Assembly: GCF_964199755.1 (NCBI RefSeq)
Contig: NC_133906.1
Coordinates: 12,028,001 to 12,092,000 of the forward strand
Length of the DNA: 64,000 nt
Direction: 5' to 3'
Origin: Larus michahellis
Taxonomy: Eukaryota > Chordata > Aves > Charadriiformes > Laridae
In this document: positions 30,480-40,075 of the stretch, piece after piece
Position numbering within the stretch: the stretch's first letter is position 1
Layout: every line of letters begins with the position of its first letter
The notes under the pieces: generated by a model
Told to the model about the DNA's origin: nothing
Database searches by the model: none
The model's input: the letters and a program-made list of their open reading frames with translations, nothing else
Made by a program: the position numbers and the translations under genes

Positions 30480-33400
30480 TTTTCCACGCAGCCTGTTCCA
30501 TTTTGACAGCACTCTCTGGCCTTGAGTCCCTGCTCTGATCCCAGCACTGGCTTTCCTGATCCATGCATGGTGAAAGCAAGTGTCAGGCCCCCAGCCCACC
30601 TTGAGCACCCACGAACTCTGCTGCCTGACCGGGGCACGTGGGAGTTTGGCAGTTTTGAGTCCGCCTCTACTTGACACTCTGTATTTAGGAGCTTCATTTT
30701 CACCAGGCAGCTTGAAGACATTTAGTTTATGTCAGTACTATTTTACAATAGCTAATCTAGATTTATGTAGTGTTATTGTACATTTTTAATTCTCTTTGGA
30801 TTTAAAAACAATCAAAGCGTCTCATCTTCCTCGGCATATTGTTTTGCTCCTCCATATAAAATTCTATTGAAAATGTTGTGACACGTGTCTCCATACAGAG
30901 TTCTAAAATTGCTTAAAGAAACAAAGTCTAAACCATGTCTTGATGATGGAATAAATTTGTATCTAACATTTCCAGGCAAACTGCAAAGCACAACTATTGT
31001 CATTAAAGACAAATTTGCTCAATGACTTTAAAACTGTGTTCTGAACATAAGTAGTGGAGCTGCGTGACTGGAATGGATTCCTTCTGATTTGTATTGGTGT
31101 AAAGTGACATTTTTGCTCGAGTTGGTGTCTCCACAGGGCTCCTGACCCTGTGCTGTGGATGCCACCTGAAGCCTATGGCCACACGCTCTCGGCAGTCCCG
31201 GGCTGGTGATGAAGGGGACAGTCCCGTCCCTGGGCTGGGCTGAGCGCCGGGCTCCTCTGGGTGGCCATGGGCCAGCAGTGGTTCGGGCTGTGGGGGACCC
31301 ACCAGGCGGCCTGGCCAGAGCACCCTGCTCAGGGTTCCGCTCCCCCTGGAATCCGGCCTGGGAGGTGGGAGCCTGTCCTGGAGCTGCTCCGACCGCTGCT
31401 CCCTCACTGAGCTGCCAGGAGTCCCAATCCCCTGGCCCGAGCACTGTGGTGGTACCTCACCCCGCAGTCCCGCATCTCTCGAGTGCAGGTGACGCTCCTC
31501 GCTCCAGCCATGGGGACCTCAACCCAGGACAGGACCACAGCCCCATGCACGGGGGACGGAGCAAAGGCTGGGCTCTCGGCACACAGCAGTTCTGCAGAAA
31601 CTGCTTTCCTAAGAAGCATTTTTTATCCCAAACTGGACATGTCTCCCACGGAGGGAGAACCTCCTCCTTGCAAACCAGGAGAAGTGAACCCTCGGAGGGG
31701 AGGAAATGTGGAGAAAAGGAGAGACTGGAAGTTAGGATTTTTGCAGCTGAAAATTCCCAGTTTTCTCTGGGAAATAGACATGGCCTCAGCTCTATCTCGT
31801 GTGCCACTTGCCAGCGGCTGCCTCTGGCCAGACCCCAGTGCCCCCCTGCGTGCATGTAAGCTGCTCCATGCTCCTGTTTGCAGGAGCAGCCAGGACACAT
31901 GCTCCTGCCAGGCCACCGACTGCTCACCCCTGAACCGCGGCAGCAAGCTGCTGCCTAGCCCCCGTGCACCTTGACCCTTCCCACGGATCCCAATCACCCC
32001 CCATACACCCCAAACCCCCCCACACACCCCAATCACGCCCCTGCACACCCCAACACCCCCCCCAACCCAATCACCGCCAAGCCCCCGCGCCGCACAGCCC
32101 CAAACCCACCAGTGCTGGGTGTCCCCATGAGCCCCGTCCCAAGCCCTCGCCCCCCCTCCCCTCCCACACATGCTTTTGTACATCTGGGGGCCTCCCCCCC
32201 CCGCAGCTCCTGTGATATCAGATGTGCTTCTATTGATCTCCTCCCTGCGTTTGTTTTTGTTATTCATTATTAATGGGATCATTTTTCCATCCTCTGTGCA
32301 CGAAGGCAAATTTTGTGTAAAAATCAATTGAGTGAGCACCGCCGATGGCTTGTTTGGTTTTCTGGGCTTTCATCTCTTGTGCGCAGCCCCCGGGAGACAG
32401 AGAGCAGGATATTAAGGAACAAGCACAGAATGGGGAAAAAAATAATAAATCAATTGTTAGTGGTTCAGAGACCATAGACAGGGGTTTGCCTGCCGAACCT
32501 TTGTCTCACACACACAGGCTTCACTGGGCATTCCCCTCCCCATCTCCCCGTTTGGCCAGGTTTCACGTTCCCCTTTGCCCTGGCTGTCACTAAAAGGGAA
32601 TTCTGTTTCTTAGCAAGTTTGGCCTGCGTTTTTTGTTTGTCCCAGGGTAGGTCCCACAGACTCACTGATCGGGACGAGGAGCCCCAGCCCTCCATGAAAA
32701 CAGAGGCTCCTGATCCTCACGCACCTGGAGAGGACCAGTGGGGCACAAGGGAATGGGGGCTGCCTGTCGGTGGCAGCTCCTCACAAAAGCAGGGTCCTGA
32801 GAGCGTGAGGGTGACCAGGGAGCCAGCCCCCGGGTCTGAGCTGAAAGGCAGCCCCTGGCCCAGGCGTGCGGGGAGGGATGGACGCCAGCGGGCAGAGGCC
32901 AGGCAGGCTGCGGGCGAGGGGCTGCACCCCGCTGCCGGGCTTCTCCCGGTGACGCTTCTCACCAGATTTGTTCGGCACCTTGGCAGGATGCAGTTTCCCA
33001 CGAAGCCTTTTAACAGCACAACGGGTACCAAAAAGTGAGCAATGCCTCGTGCCTCATGTGCGTAATGCCTTCGTCTGTCTCCCAGGGCACAGAGTCCCGG
33101 GATCGTAATACAGATCTTACTGTTTCAGAGCAGCAGCCAGTAAAACTCTCTCTGCAATTCCCCAGTGCAGCCAGAACAGCCCCTGCTTTCATTTCATGGG
33201 GAGTTGGGGGGGCAGAGAAGCCAGAGGTGATGTGATGGTGGTCACAGCAGCAGAGCGAGGATGGTGAGACCAGGAGAGCACTGCACACCCCCTGCTGCCA
33301 GTCAGGATCCAGCCGCACATTGATTCCGTCTGCCTGCCCTCCACCACCCCTAACCATTCCCTTCTGGTTTTAGGGCACTCCTTGATAGACCAAGAAGATG

Positions 33401-34200
33401 TAGGCTCCTCTTTGTGCCTCCTCAGCAATAAATACCAGTTCTGAACTATTCCGACTGAAGTGGAAAGAACTTAATCCCCAGCTCCAGGAAGATCAGATGA
33501 GTTTCCTGTATCACAGTGTATTTACCTGGCACCAGAGCCCTGGGAGCCAAACTCAGGGGAAGGCTAAGACACCAACAAGAATTTAAACAGCACGTACCTG
33601 ACCTCCACAGTAAAATCCCAAATGAAGTGATCAGGTCCTGTATACAATATCTGGGCAGAGAAAGGCACAAACCTACACATGCAGAGTGAAAAGAAACCCG
33701 GAATTTGCTAAGAGTGAAATCTGGGCAAAGAGCAGCACTGTGTCCGTGCAGAGAGGAACTGGGAATAAAGGAGGATAAGCAAGAAGGACCAGGTGCTTCG
33801 GATCTCACAGGGCAGCGTATCTGCGGGAGAGGAGCAGCACACAGCAGCTCGTTTCTGGGGGCGAACGGGAGGTTTCAGAAAGTTCGTTAAGGACTTGTTC
33901 TACATCTTTAAGACACTTTCTGGACCTAGCCAAAAAGGACAAATACCAAATTGTCACAAAACCACAGCAGATCTAGGCAAAACCAGAACAGCCACAGAAA
34001 GTAAAACTGCAGTGACGTCCTTGCCGTCATAAGCGCAAGCACGATCCGATTTCCCTTTCAGAAGGGAACAGGCAAGAAGATACGGCCCCCACAGCTGTAA
34101 GGTTGTCTTAATAAACACTGGTGAGAAGAAACACGGGCTAAATCAGGCTCAAGCTAGGTTTAATACAAACCGGGGAGGATGATACTCCCACTTGAGGACA
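30480..34200. other. Intergenic DNA, no gene seen
   Basis: Mixed composition, with AT-rich segments at 30.7-31.1 kb and 32.2-32.5 kb. It includes a C-rich low-complexity run at 31.98-32.17 kb. No splice-bounded exon or known protein was found on either strand. Confidence 0.5.
31985..32165. repeat. C-rich low-complexity tract
   Basis: Irregular repeats of CACCCCAA, CCCCCACACA and CCCAATCACC on the plus strand, with C runs up to eight. The minus strand is G-run-rich and could form G-quadruplexes. Confidence 0.65.
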
Positions 34201-34970
34201 GCTTTAGGAGGTTTAAGTTATTTTTGTTGCGTGGTGGGAGACAACAGCCTTGTCAAACGGCGTGGCTCTGCGGTCCCTGCCGGCCGTGGCACCGCCTGGG
34301 TGCCAGGCTGGATCCCGGTCCCATGGGCGCCCCGGCTCTCGGGACCCCTCCCCTTCCACAACGCCTGTGCGTGCGGCGCGGCAAAAGCAGCGTCCCGGGT
34401 TTAACCAGGGGGGCAGCTCCGCTCGGGACCCCCGTGCTGCCGGCCCCGCTCCCGCAGAGCCTCGCCCGCCGGTGTGCGGGCGCCGCCCCACCCCCGACCT
34501 CCCGGTGCCGGCCCCGCCGCTCCCGCAGAAGCCCCCGCTCGCCCCCCGGCCCCGGCAGCGGCCTCAGCCGCCGGCGCCACCCCGGTGCTTGCCCCTCGCC
34601 CGACAGCGGGATCCCGGGACGGGCCGAGGGGGCGGCGGGTCCCGGCGCTCCGCACTGCCGCCAGCTGAGTGAGCGGCACCGGCCCCTCCGCCGGCCCCAG
34701 CTCCGCTCCCGCCGCATCGCCCCGTCCAGCCGCAGCCGACCGCCCGCCCGGAGCCCCGACGGCCGCCGGGGCCGGTCCCCAGCCCGAGACGGGGCCGCGA
34801 CCCCCGGGACGGCGGCGGGGGACGCTGCCAGCCGGGCACCGGGCGGAGGGAAATGCTATAAACGCCTCTTACCTGTCTGGTTTGTGTAAAATCACCCGCC
34901 CGAAGCCCCCGCGGCCGGCGGCACCAGGAGCCGTGCGGCGGAGTCCGAGCGGGCAGCGGGGAAGGGACGC
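34200..34970. other. CpG-rich segment beyond the POU4F3 3' end
   Basis: Dense CpG over about 750 bp, separate from the POU4F3 island by an AT-rich gap at 34.98-35.35 kb. Several long open frames on both strands are GC artefacts. Its right edge is a TATA/splice-donor promoter-like structure on the minus strand, listed next. Confidence 0.65.
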
Positions 34971-35027
34971 CACCTGAGTCGCCTTTTGCCCCCCCTTATA
35001 TACTGCGGTAGGCGATTAATATTGCAT
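34873..35027 (-). promoter_or_regulatory. Candidate minus-strand TATA promoter and noncoding first exon
   Basis: Reading leftward: a POU4-like site ATGCAATATTAAT (35027-35015), then TATATAAG (35002-34995). A GC-rich stretch of about 95 bp would follow a start near 34967, ending at a consensus donor GACAG|GTAAGAG (exon end 34873). CCAAT pentamers (plus-strand ATTGG) lie near 35.10 and 35.13 kb. The inferred exon has no ATG. It could be the first exon of a noncoding RNA or an alternative upstream exon of TCERG1; no transcript evidence is available here. Confidence 0.4.
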
Positions 35028-35668
35028 CACCCTTATTTTAAATTTTCAGAACCCACAATATAATGTAATGGCATAAGGGCATTTATTATTAAAGGATATT
35101 TGATTGGGGAAAAATCACTGGGGCTGATTGGAAAAACACGGAGCGAGGGAGCGCTCTGGCTTCCCGGCGCCCTGCGATTAAAAGGCTGAATTTGTACGGT
35201 CCTTCCTTAACGGGGGAGGAGGGTGACACCCGGTTCTAAGATTTGAGGTTTGTCACTCATCGAAATGCTGAAGTGAAATATTCAGAGGAGGCTCGCGCTT
35301 CGATCATTAATTTTTAATCGTTAAGGCGCTTCTGGGAATCGTAAATAAAAGCCTTCTCCCCCTTTTAAACAGCATGGGAAACGAACCCGCCGTCGGTTTT
35401 GTTGGGGGGATTTTTTGTTCCCACCCGACGGGCGAGAGGCGCCCCGGGGCCGGCGGGGGGGCGGCTGCCGGTCCCCCTGCGACCTGTCCGCGGGCGCGGA
35501 GCGGGGCCGGGGCGCCGATGGCACCGCGGGGGCCCGGCGGGGCGAAGCCACGTCCCGTTCCGCGGGGGGGACGCCCCGCCGAGGGCTTTTCGTTTGTTCT
35601 GCGCTCGCAAATATCTCCTTCGGTGCTGCCGGCGCTGCCGAGGAAAGACACGTCCCTTCGGGTTGAAA

Positions 35669-35682
35669 AATAAAGCTTTATT
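35669..35682. terminator. POU4F3: POU4F3 poly(A) signal, palindromic AATAAAGCTTTATT
   Basis: A minus-strand AATAAA (35682-35677) lies about 260 bp past the POU4F3 stop, a suitable place for its poly(A) signal. The 14-bp palindrome also gives AATAAA on the plus strand (35669-35674), so it could end transcripts from either side. Confidence 0.75.
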
Positions 35683-35942
35683 CCAGAGAGGGGCGGGGAG
35701 CGGCGCTCGCCCGGACGGGGCGGCGGGGCCCGACGGACCGGCGGAAGGGAGCGCGGCCGGGCGCCGGGGCGGCTCTTCCCCCGGCGGGACGGAGTCCGCG
35801 GAACGGCGGAGACCCCGCGGCCCCGCTCCGCCGCCGCGCTCGGCTCCGGTGCCGGTGCGGTCGGCGGGGCCGGGGTGCCCCGGCGGGGCGGGGGGCCGCC
35901 CCGTCCCGTGGCACGGCGAGGGGTCCCGTCGGGGCCGCGCCG

Positions 35943-36791
35943 TCAGTGCACCGCCGAGTACTTCATGCGCTTCTGCTTCTGGCGCTGGTTGCAGAACCAG
36001 ACGCGCACCACGTTCTTCTTGAGGTCCAGCTTCTCGGCGATGGCGGCGATCTTCTCGGAGGAGGGCCGGGGCTGCAGCGCGAAGTAGGCCTCCAGCGAGC
36101 GCTTCTCGGGGGCGGCGATGGAGGTCCGCTTGCGCTTGCGCTCGGCGCCCGGCAGCAGGTCGGGGCCGGCGGGGCGGTCGCGGTGGGCGGCCTCGGCGCC
36201 CTCCAGCCAGGCCTGCAGCACCGGCCGCAGCGCCGTCATGTTGTTGTGCGACAGCGTCAGCGACTCGAAGCGGCAGATCGTGCTCTGGCTGAGCGAGCCC
36301 ACCCCCGGCAGCTTCAGCGCCGCCAGCGCCGCCCCCACGTCGGCCTGGGTCACCCCCAGCCGCACCCGCCGCTGCTTGAAGCGCTCGGCGAAGGCCTCCA
36401 GCTCCCGCGGGTCCGACTCCGCCTCGGGCGCGGCGGGCGGCGGCGGCCCCCCCGGCGGACCCACGGGCACCGGCAGCGGCGGCAGCGGGGCGGGCAGGGC
36501 GGGGGGCTCGGGCAGCCCGCCGACGGCCAGCGAGGGCGAGAGGTGGTCCAGCAGGTCGCCGCCGTCCAGCGCCGGGTGCGGGAGCGGGTGCGGGTGGGCG
36601 GCGAGGGCGGCGGGGTGCGGGAGGGCGGCGGCGGCGCAGGGGACGCCGCTCATGGCGTGGAAGGCGGCGTCCGGCTTGAAGGGGGGGTGGTGGTGGTGGC
36701 CCTTGGCGTGGGGGACGATGTCGACGGCCGCCAGAGCCTCGGCGCGGGCCAGCAGGCTCTCATCGAAGCTCCCGAATATATTGCCCTGCAG
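35943..36791 (-). CDS. POU4F3: POU4F3 exon 2
   Basis: 849 bp including TGA, phase 0. Acceptor TCGCAG|CTGCAGGGC. It begins LQGNIFGSFDESLLARAEAL, completing the POU-IV box, and carries the POU-specific domain and homeodomain uninterrupted. A very GC-rich exon; a 300-codon open frame on the opposite strand is its shadow. Confidence 0.97.
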   Translation of the reverse strand: MQGNIFGSFDESLLARAEALAAVDIVPHAKGHHHHPPFKPDAAFHAMSGVPCAAAALPHPAALAAHPHPLPHPALDGGDLLDHLSPSLAVGGLPEPPALPAPLPPLPVPVGPPGGPPPPAAPEAESDPRELEAFAERFKQRRVRLGVTQADVGAALAALKLPGVGSLSQSTICRFESLTLSHNNMTALRPVLQAWLEGAEAAHRDRPAGPDLLPGAERKRKRTSIAAPEKRSLEAYFALQPRPSSEKIAAIAEKLDLKKNVVRVWFCNQRQKQKRMKYSAVH

Positions 36792-37193
36792 CTGCGAGCA
36801 AGAACGCGCATGGTGGAGTCAGTGGGGAATACTGTCATCGCCGGATGAAAAACCTGCCCCGGCACCGCGATTCCTCCTCAGAGCTCAGGTCATAAAAATT
36901 AATATGAAGGCAGCAGCCCTGCCCGCGCAGACGTGCGGAGCAGAGACGGGAGCGGGAGAGGGGGGGAGAGAGGTGCCGAGACGCGCGATTGTTCTGGCGA
37001 CATGAAAAAAACATTAAGCCGTTGCCTGTCAGAAAATGTGCCTTAAAGCGGTGATTATGCTTCATCTACATACCTGCGGGGCCGGGAGGCAAACTCTGCG
37101 CATCGCCTCCGCGCTGGAGTGCAGGCTGGAGAACTTGGGCTCCTGGAGGGCGGCGTGCATGGCGAAGGGCTGCTTGGCGTTCATGGCCATCAT
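35943..37193 (-). CDS. POU4F3: POU4F3 (BRN3C), POU-homeodomain transcription factor, two exons, complete
   Basis: Class IV POU transcription factor required for survival and maturation of inner-ear hair cells; acts in the nucleus on AT-rich sites. Two exons (37074-37193 and 35943-36791) encode 322 residues; human has 338 as I recall. Order: MMAMN start, POU-IV box (about 30-60), His run (72-75), Ala/Pro/His-rich segment, Pro-rich linker (133-164), POU-specific domain (about 165-242), homeodomain (about 257-316) with the recognition helix NVVRVWFCNQRQKQKR and the usual KYSAVH end. Codons end almost always in G or C. POU4F3 is chosen over POU4F1/F2 from the short two-exon form, the MMAMN start and the position between TCERG1 and RBM27. 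A linker that is His-rich in mammals is Pro-rich here. Confidence 0.97.
37074..37193 (-). CDS. POU4F3: POU4F3 exon 1
   Basis: 120 bp, 40 codons, the same count as the human exon as I recall. It runs from MMAMNAKQPFAMHAALQ to MRRVCLPAPQ, the first half of the POU-IV box. Donor CCGCAG|GTATGT. Two tandem ATGs begin the frame; the first (37193-37191) overlaps the stop of a short upstream frame. Confidence 0.96.
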
Positions 37194-37228
37194 CTCTGCG
37201 CACCGCGCAGGTAGGCAGCCCCTGACAT
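37190..37228 (-). other. uORF overlapping the POU4F3 start codon (ATGA)
   Basis: A 12-codon frame (MSGAAYLRGAQR) begins at 37228 and its TGA (37192-37190) overlaps the first POU4F3 ATG by two bases. If the transcript starts upstream, ribosomes could terminate and restart at the overlapping or next ATG. Start context is weaker than that of the main ATG pair. Confidence 0.5.
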
Positions 37229-37649
37229 GGGCTCGGGGTTGTCTCTCTGCCTCGCCACTGCCCGAGTGAGCGATTTTCGATGGCAGAGCTGCCCCTGCGC
37301 GCCCGCCCGCCCCCCCCCACCCGCTTCTTCACTCATCTTACACGCTGCCTGCCAGGAGCGGGCCCCGCGCAGGCGTGATGCGCCGCGGGCAGCGCGGGCA
37401 GCACGCGGGCAGCGGGACCCCCCGGACCTCCCCGGACCCCAGCAGCCCGCCAGCACCGCGCTCGGGGCGGCGGGACGCGCCGTCGGGGCCGGGAGCGACT
37501 CGCAGCCCCCAGCCGGGCCCGGTATCCCCTCGCCAGGTCCCGGGGCAGCCCCGGCTGCGCCCCCCGCCCGGGTCCTGCCTGTCCCTGGGCTGGGAGGAGA
37601 CAGGGCGGCAGATCCCGAGGGACGGGGATGGGAGGAGGGGGCATTTCTC

Positions 37650-39020
37650 CGTGGGCAAAGCCCACGGGCTGATGTTTGGACCAGAGGGACCATCCTTGTC
37701 CAGGAATCAGCTGCCGGGGCGTCTGGTGTCCCCTGCACCCAGTTGCTGCTGGCACTGGCCACTCGCCGGTCACCAAAAGTGTCCCCTGCAGCCTGTGCCG
37801 AAAGGCTCCTTTGCCCCACGCCCGGGATGGTGCCACTCCTTCACACGCCGGAGGGATAAACTGGGCAAGCCACAGTGCATCAAAGGGAAAAATGTCTTTT
37901 GTGGTTCCCACATGGGTAGCAGAAACCCCACAGCGTTGCCTTCATACAGTAACCCTGTGCCACCGCTGGCTGGGAATGCAGGCACTGCTCCCGCTGCTCC
38001 CGGGGTGCCACTGCGTCTACACCCTGCTGCCGTGAGCTTGGATGTAAACCCCTCCTCTGGCACCCAGTCCCCTCAGATGCTCACATCAATTGTCACTCGG
38101 GGATCAATCCTGCACGTCTTTACTGAGGCGAATCCCCACTGAAACCAGAGCAGTGGGGTCAGGCCAAGGCCTGTGGGACCTGCATGGGGTCGCAGGCTGG
38201 GGAGAGGAAAATTCAACTGCTGGCAGTGTCCGTCAGTGCGACAGGGTGACAGGGGCCTGTGGGCAGGGCTGCCGCTGTGACTCAAAGTGCAAGGAAATAT
38301 TTCCACCGAGGAATTTGTTTTCATAGGGAACTGTGAGAAATCTATCTGTCTGGGTAGAGTATGGGGCTTCTTAAATGTCTTTGGTGCAGCTTCAAGTTCC
38401 AGAGAGGCTCCAAGATCCTGCCCAGGGCTCAGCTTCAGGCATGGGGGCGGCTCAGGGTGACTCAGTGCTGCCCTTCCCTCGGCACACACCCCTTGGCTGC
38501 CAACCTCCATAAATCCTGTAAAATACATTCTCCAGTGTAGGGGAGTAAAGTAAACTGAGAGATGTTAAGTGAGCTGTGCCATGCTCACATACGTATTATG
38601 GTCTGGAAACATCTGATCCTTGACTCAGTACGAGAAAACAGACACCCCTTCCCCCCCCCCCAAGAAAAATAGTCCTGAAATTGGCATAATTCTGCTACTG
38701 AGCGGTCGTTTTATTTTTGCTCTCTGTATCTTCACACATCTTTAGACACTACTAGACTTCGATGGTCCAGGGATGTAAGCATTTTGAAAGTGTGAAATTT
38801 GAAGCTCTTAAACAAAAATAAAATCTATTCCTAGATTTAAAGTTTCCAAGAGTTTTGTGAGTCTTAACAAATACTGACCAAGAGGCAAAGGAGCTGCTGA
38901 CTTGGTTTCGTGACAAATGTATTGACAAATGTGGGGCTCAGAGAAAATAAGAGGTACTACTTCTGTGGTAAAATGCCTTTCATTTATGGAACACGCACAC
39001 CCCAAAGATGCTTGTGAGAG
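37650..39020. other. Intergenic DNA upstream of POU4F3, no gene seen
   Basis: GC content falls from left to right. The stretch from 38.53 to 39.00 kb is AT-rich and unique-looking. A C run lies near 38.65 kb. No exon found. Confidence 0.5.
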
Positions 39021-39263
39021 AGAATCATGGAACCATAGAATGGTTTGGGTTGGAAGGGACCTTTAAAGGCCATCCAGTGCCACCCCCTGCCCTGGGCAGG
39101 GACACCTCCCACCACACCAGGTTGCTCCAAGCCCCATCCAACCTGGCCTTGAACGCCTCCAGGGATGGGGCAGCCACAGCTTCTCTGGGCAACCTGGGCC
39201 AGGGGCTCACCACCCTCACAGCAAAGAACTTCTTCCTCATATTTAACCTTAATCTGCCTTGTT
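39021..39263 (-). mobile_element. Truncated CR1 LINE, 3' end fragment
   Basis: The same 3' blocks as the copy at 30.1 kb, in the same orientation: GGTTTGGGTTGGAAGGGAC, CCCTGGGCAGGGACACCTCC and CTTCTCTGGGCAACCTGGGC. The 3' end has GAATCATGGAACCATAGAAT. About 240 bp, strongly 5'-truncated. Confidence 0.93.
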
Positions 39264-39399
39264 TGAGTTTAAAACCGTTTTAAACATTTTCCCTCCGTAT
39301 GTCGCAGCAGGTGAAAATGTAGCCTAAATGACAAGAAGTCGCCTGTTTTATAATTCACTCCAAAAGAACGTTTCACACTCTGATGCGCGTATTTATTGA

Positions 39400-40075
39400 G
39401 CCGTTCTCTGCCCGAAAGGTGCAGGAACGCCGCCGGAGCTGAGGGGCCGAGGCTGCAGAGGGAGGTGCTGGATTGCGGGAGCAGCAGCCTGTGCAGGGAG
39501 CTGGGGGCTCACCCCGGCGGGGGAGCCGCTGCCCGCGCCCCACTCAGCAGGTAACGGCTGTTCCGGAGCGTTCCCCCGCCGTTGCCGACCCGCACCGACC
39601 GGCGAGGGGCTGCCGGGCGGCGGGGCTCCGGGCGGGGCGGGGCGGGGCGGAGCGGGGCCAGGGGCTGCGGGCTCCAGCACCCTGGACAGCGTCCGCCGCG
39701 GAGGCGCGCAGGGCGGTGCGCGGGGGGCGCAGGGTGCGCGGGGTGGGTGCGCGGGGGGCGCAAGATGCGCAGGTTGGACGTGCGGGGGCAATCAGGGCAG
39801 TGTGCAGGGGGCGCAGGGGGCACAGGGTGGCGGTGGGGGGCGCAGGACGAGCAGGGTGGATTGTGGATGCGCGGGTCACGCCGGGTGATGCGCGGGGGGC
39901 GCAGGATGCACAAGATGAATGTGTGGGGTACGCAGGGGGATGCGCGGGGTCGCGCAGTGCCGCGGCCGCCCCGTTGCCCCCCGTCCGAGGGGTGCAGGCG
40001 GGGAAGGGGGCGCGGGGAGCGAGCTGCGGGAGGAGCGAGTGGGAGAAGCAGCTTCCTCCCATTGGGGGGAACCGT
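39400..40075. other. Orphan CpG island between POU4F3 and RBM27
   Basis: CpG-dense DNA not associated with any coding gene. It contains a cluster of GGGGC GC boxes (about 39628-39660), a plus-strand donor-like CAG|GTAACG after 39550 and a degenerate GC-rich tandem repeat. It could be a noncoding RNA promoter or a distal element; no exon is proven. Confidence 0.55.
39700..39965. repeat. Degenerate GC-rich minisatellite (GCGCGGGGGGCGCAGG-like)
   Basis: Irregular tandem units built from TGCGCGGGGGGCGCAGGATG-type motifs, about 15-35 bp apart and diverged. Open in several frames on both strands (Pro/Ala/Arg-rich reading), which explains frames of 170-230 codons here. Confidence 0.6.

Larger units (their letters stand above)
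35380..37650. other. CpG island covering POU4F3
   Basis: The whole gene, its 3' flank and its upstream flank are CpG-dense. Shadow open frames occur on both strands throughout. No TATA box is seen within about 150 bp upstream of the start. Confidence 0.75.

Noticed and set aside
31623-32339. 238-codon minus-strand frame
   Set aside because: Runs through the C-rich tract; Gly/Val/Trp repeats reflect low complexity and there is no homology.
20560-34200. tRNA, snoRNA or microRNA genes in intergenic DNA and introns
   Set aside because: No cloverleaf, box C/D or clear hairpin could be recognised by eye; a covariance-model search was not possible.
34179-34889. 236-codon plus-strand frame in the CpG-rich segment
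   Set aside because: Pro/Arg/Ala-rich GC artefact; shadow frames of similar length exist on the other strand.
35946-36848. 300-codon plus-strand frame opposite POU4F3
   Set aside because: Antisense shadow of the GC-rich POU4F3 exon 2; no family match.
37190-37819. 209-codon minus-strand frame ending at the POU4F3 start
   Set aside because: Low-complexity upstream GC DNA; only its last 12 codons form a plausible uORF.
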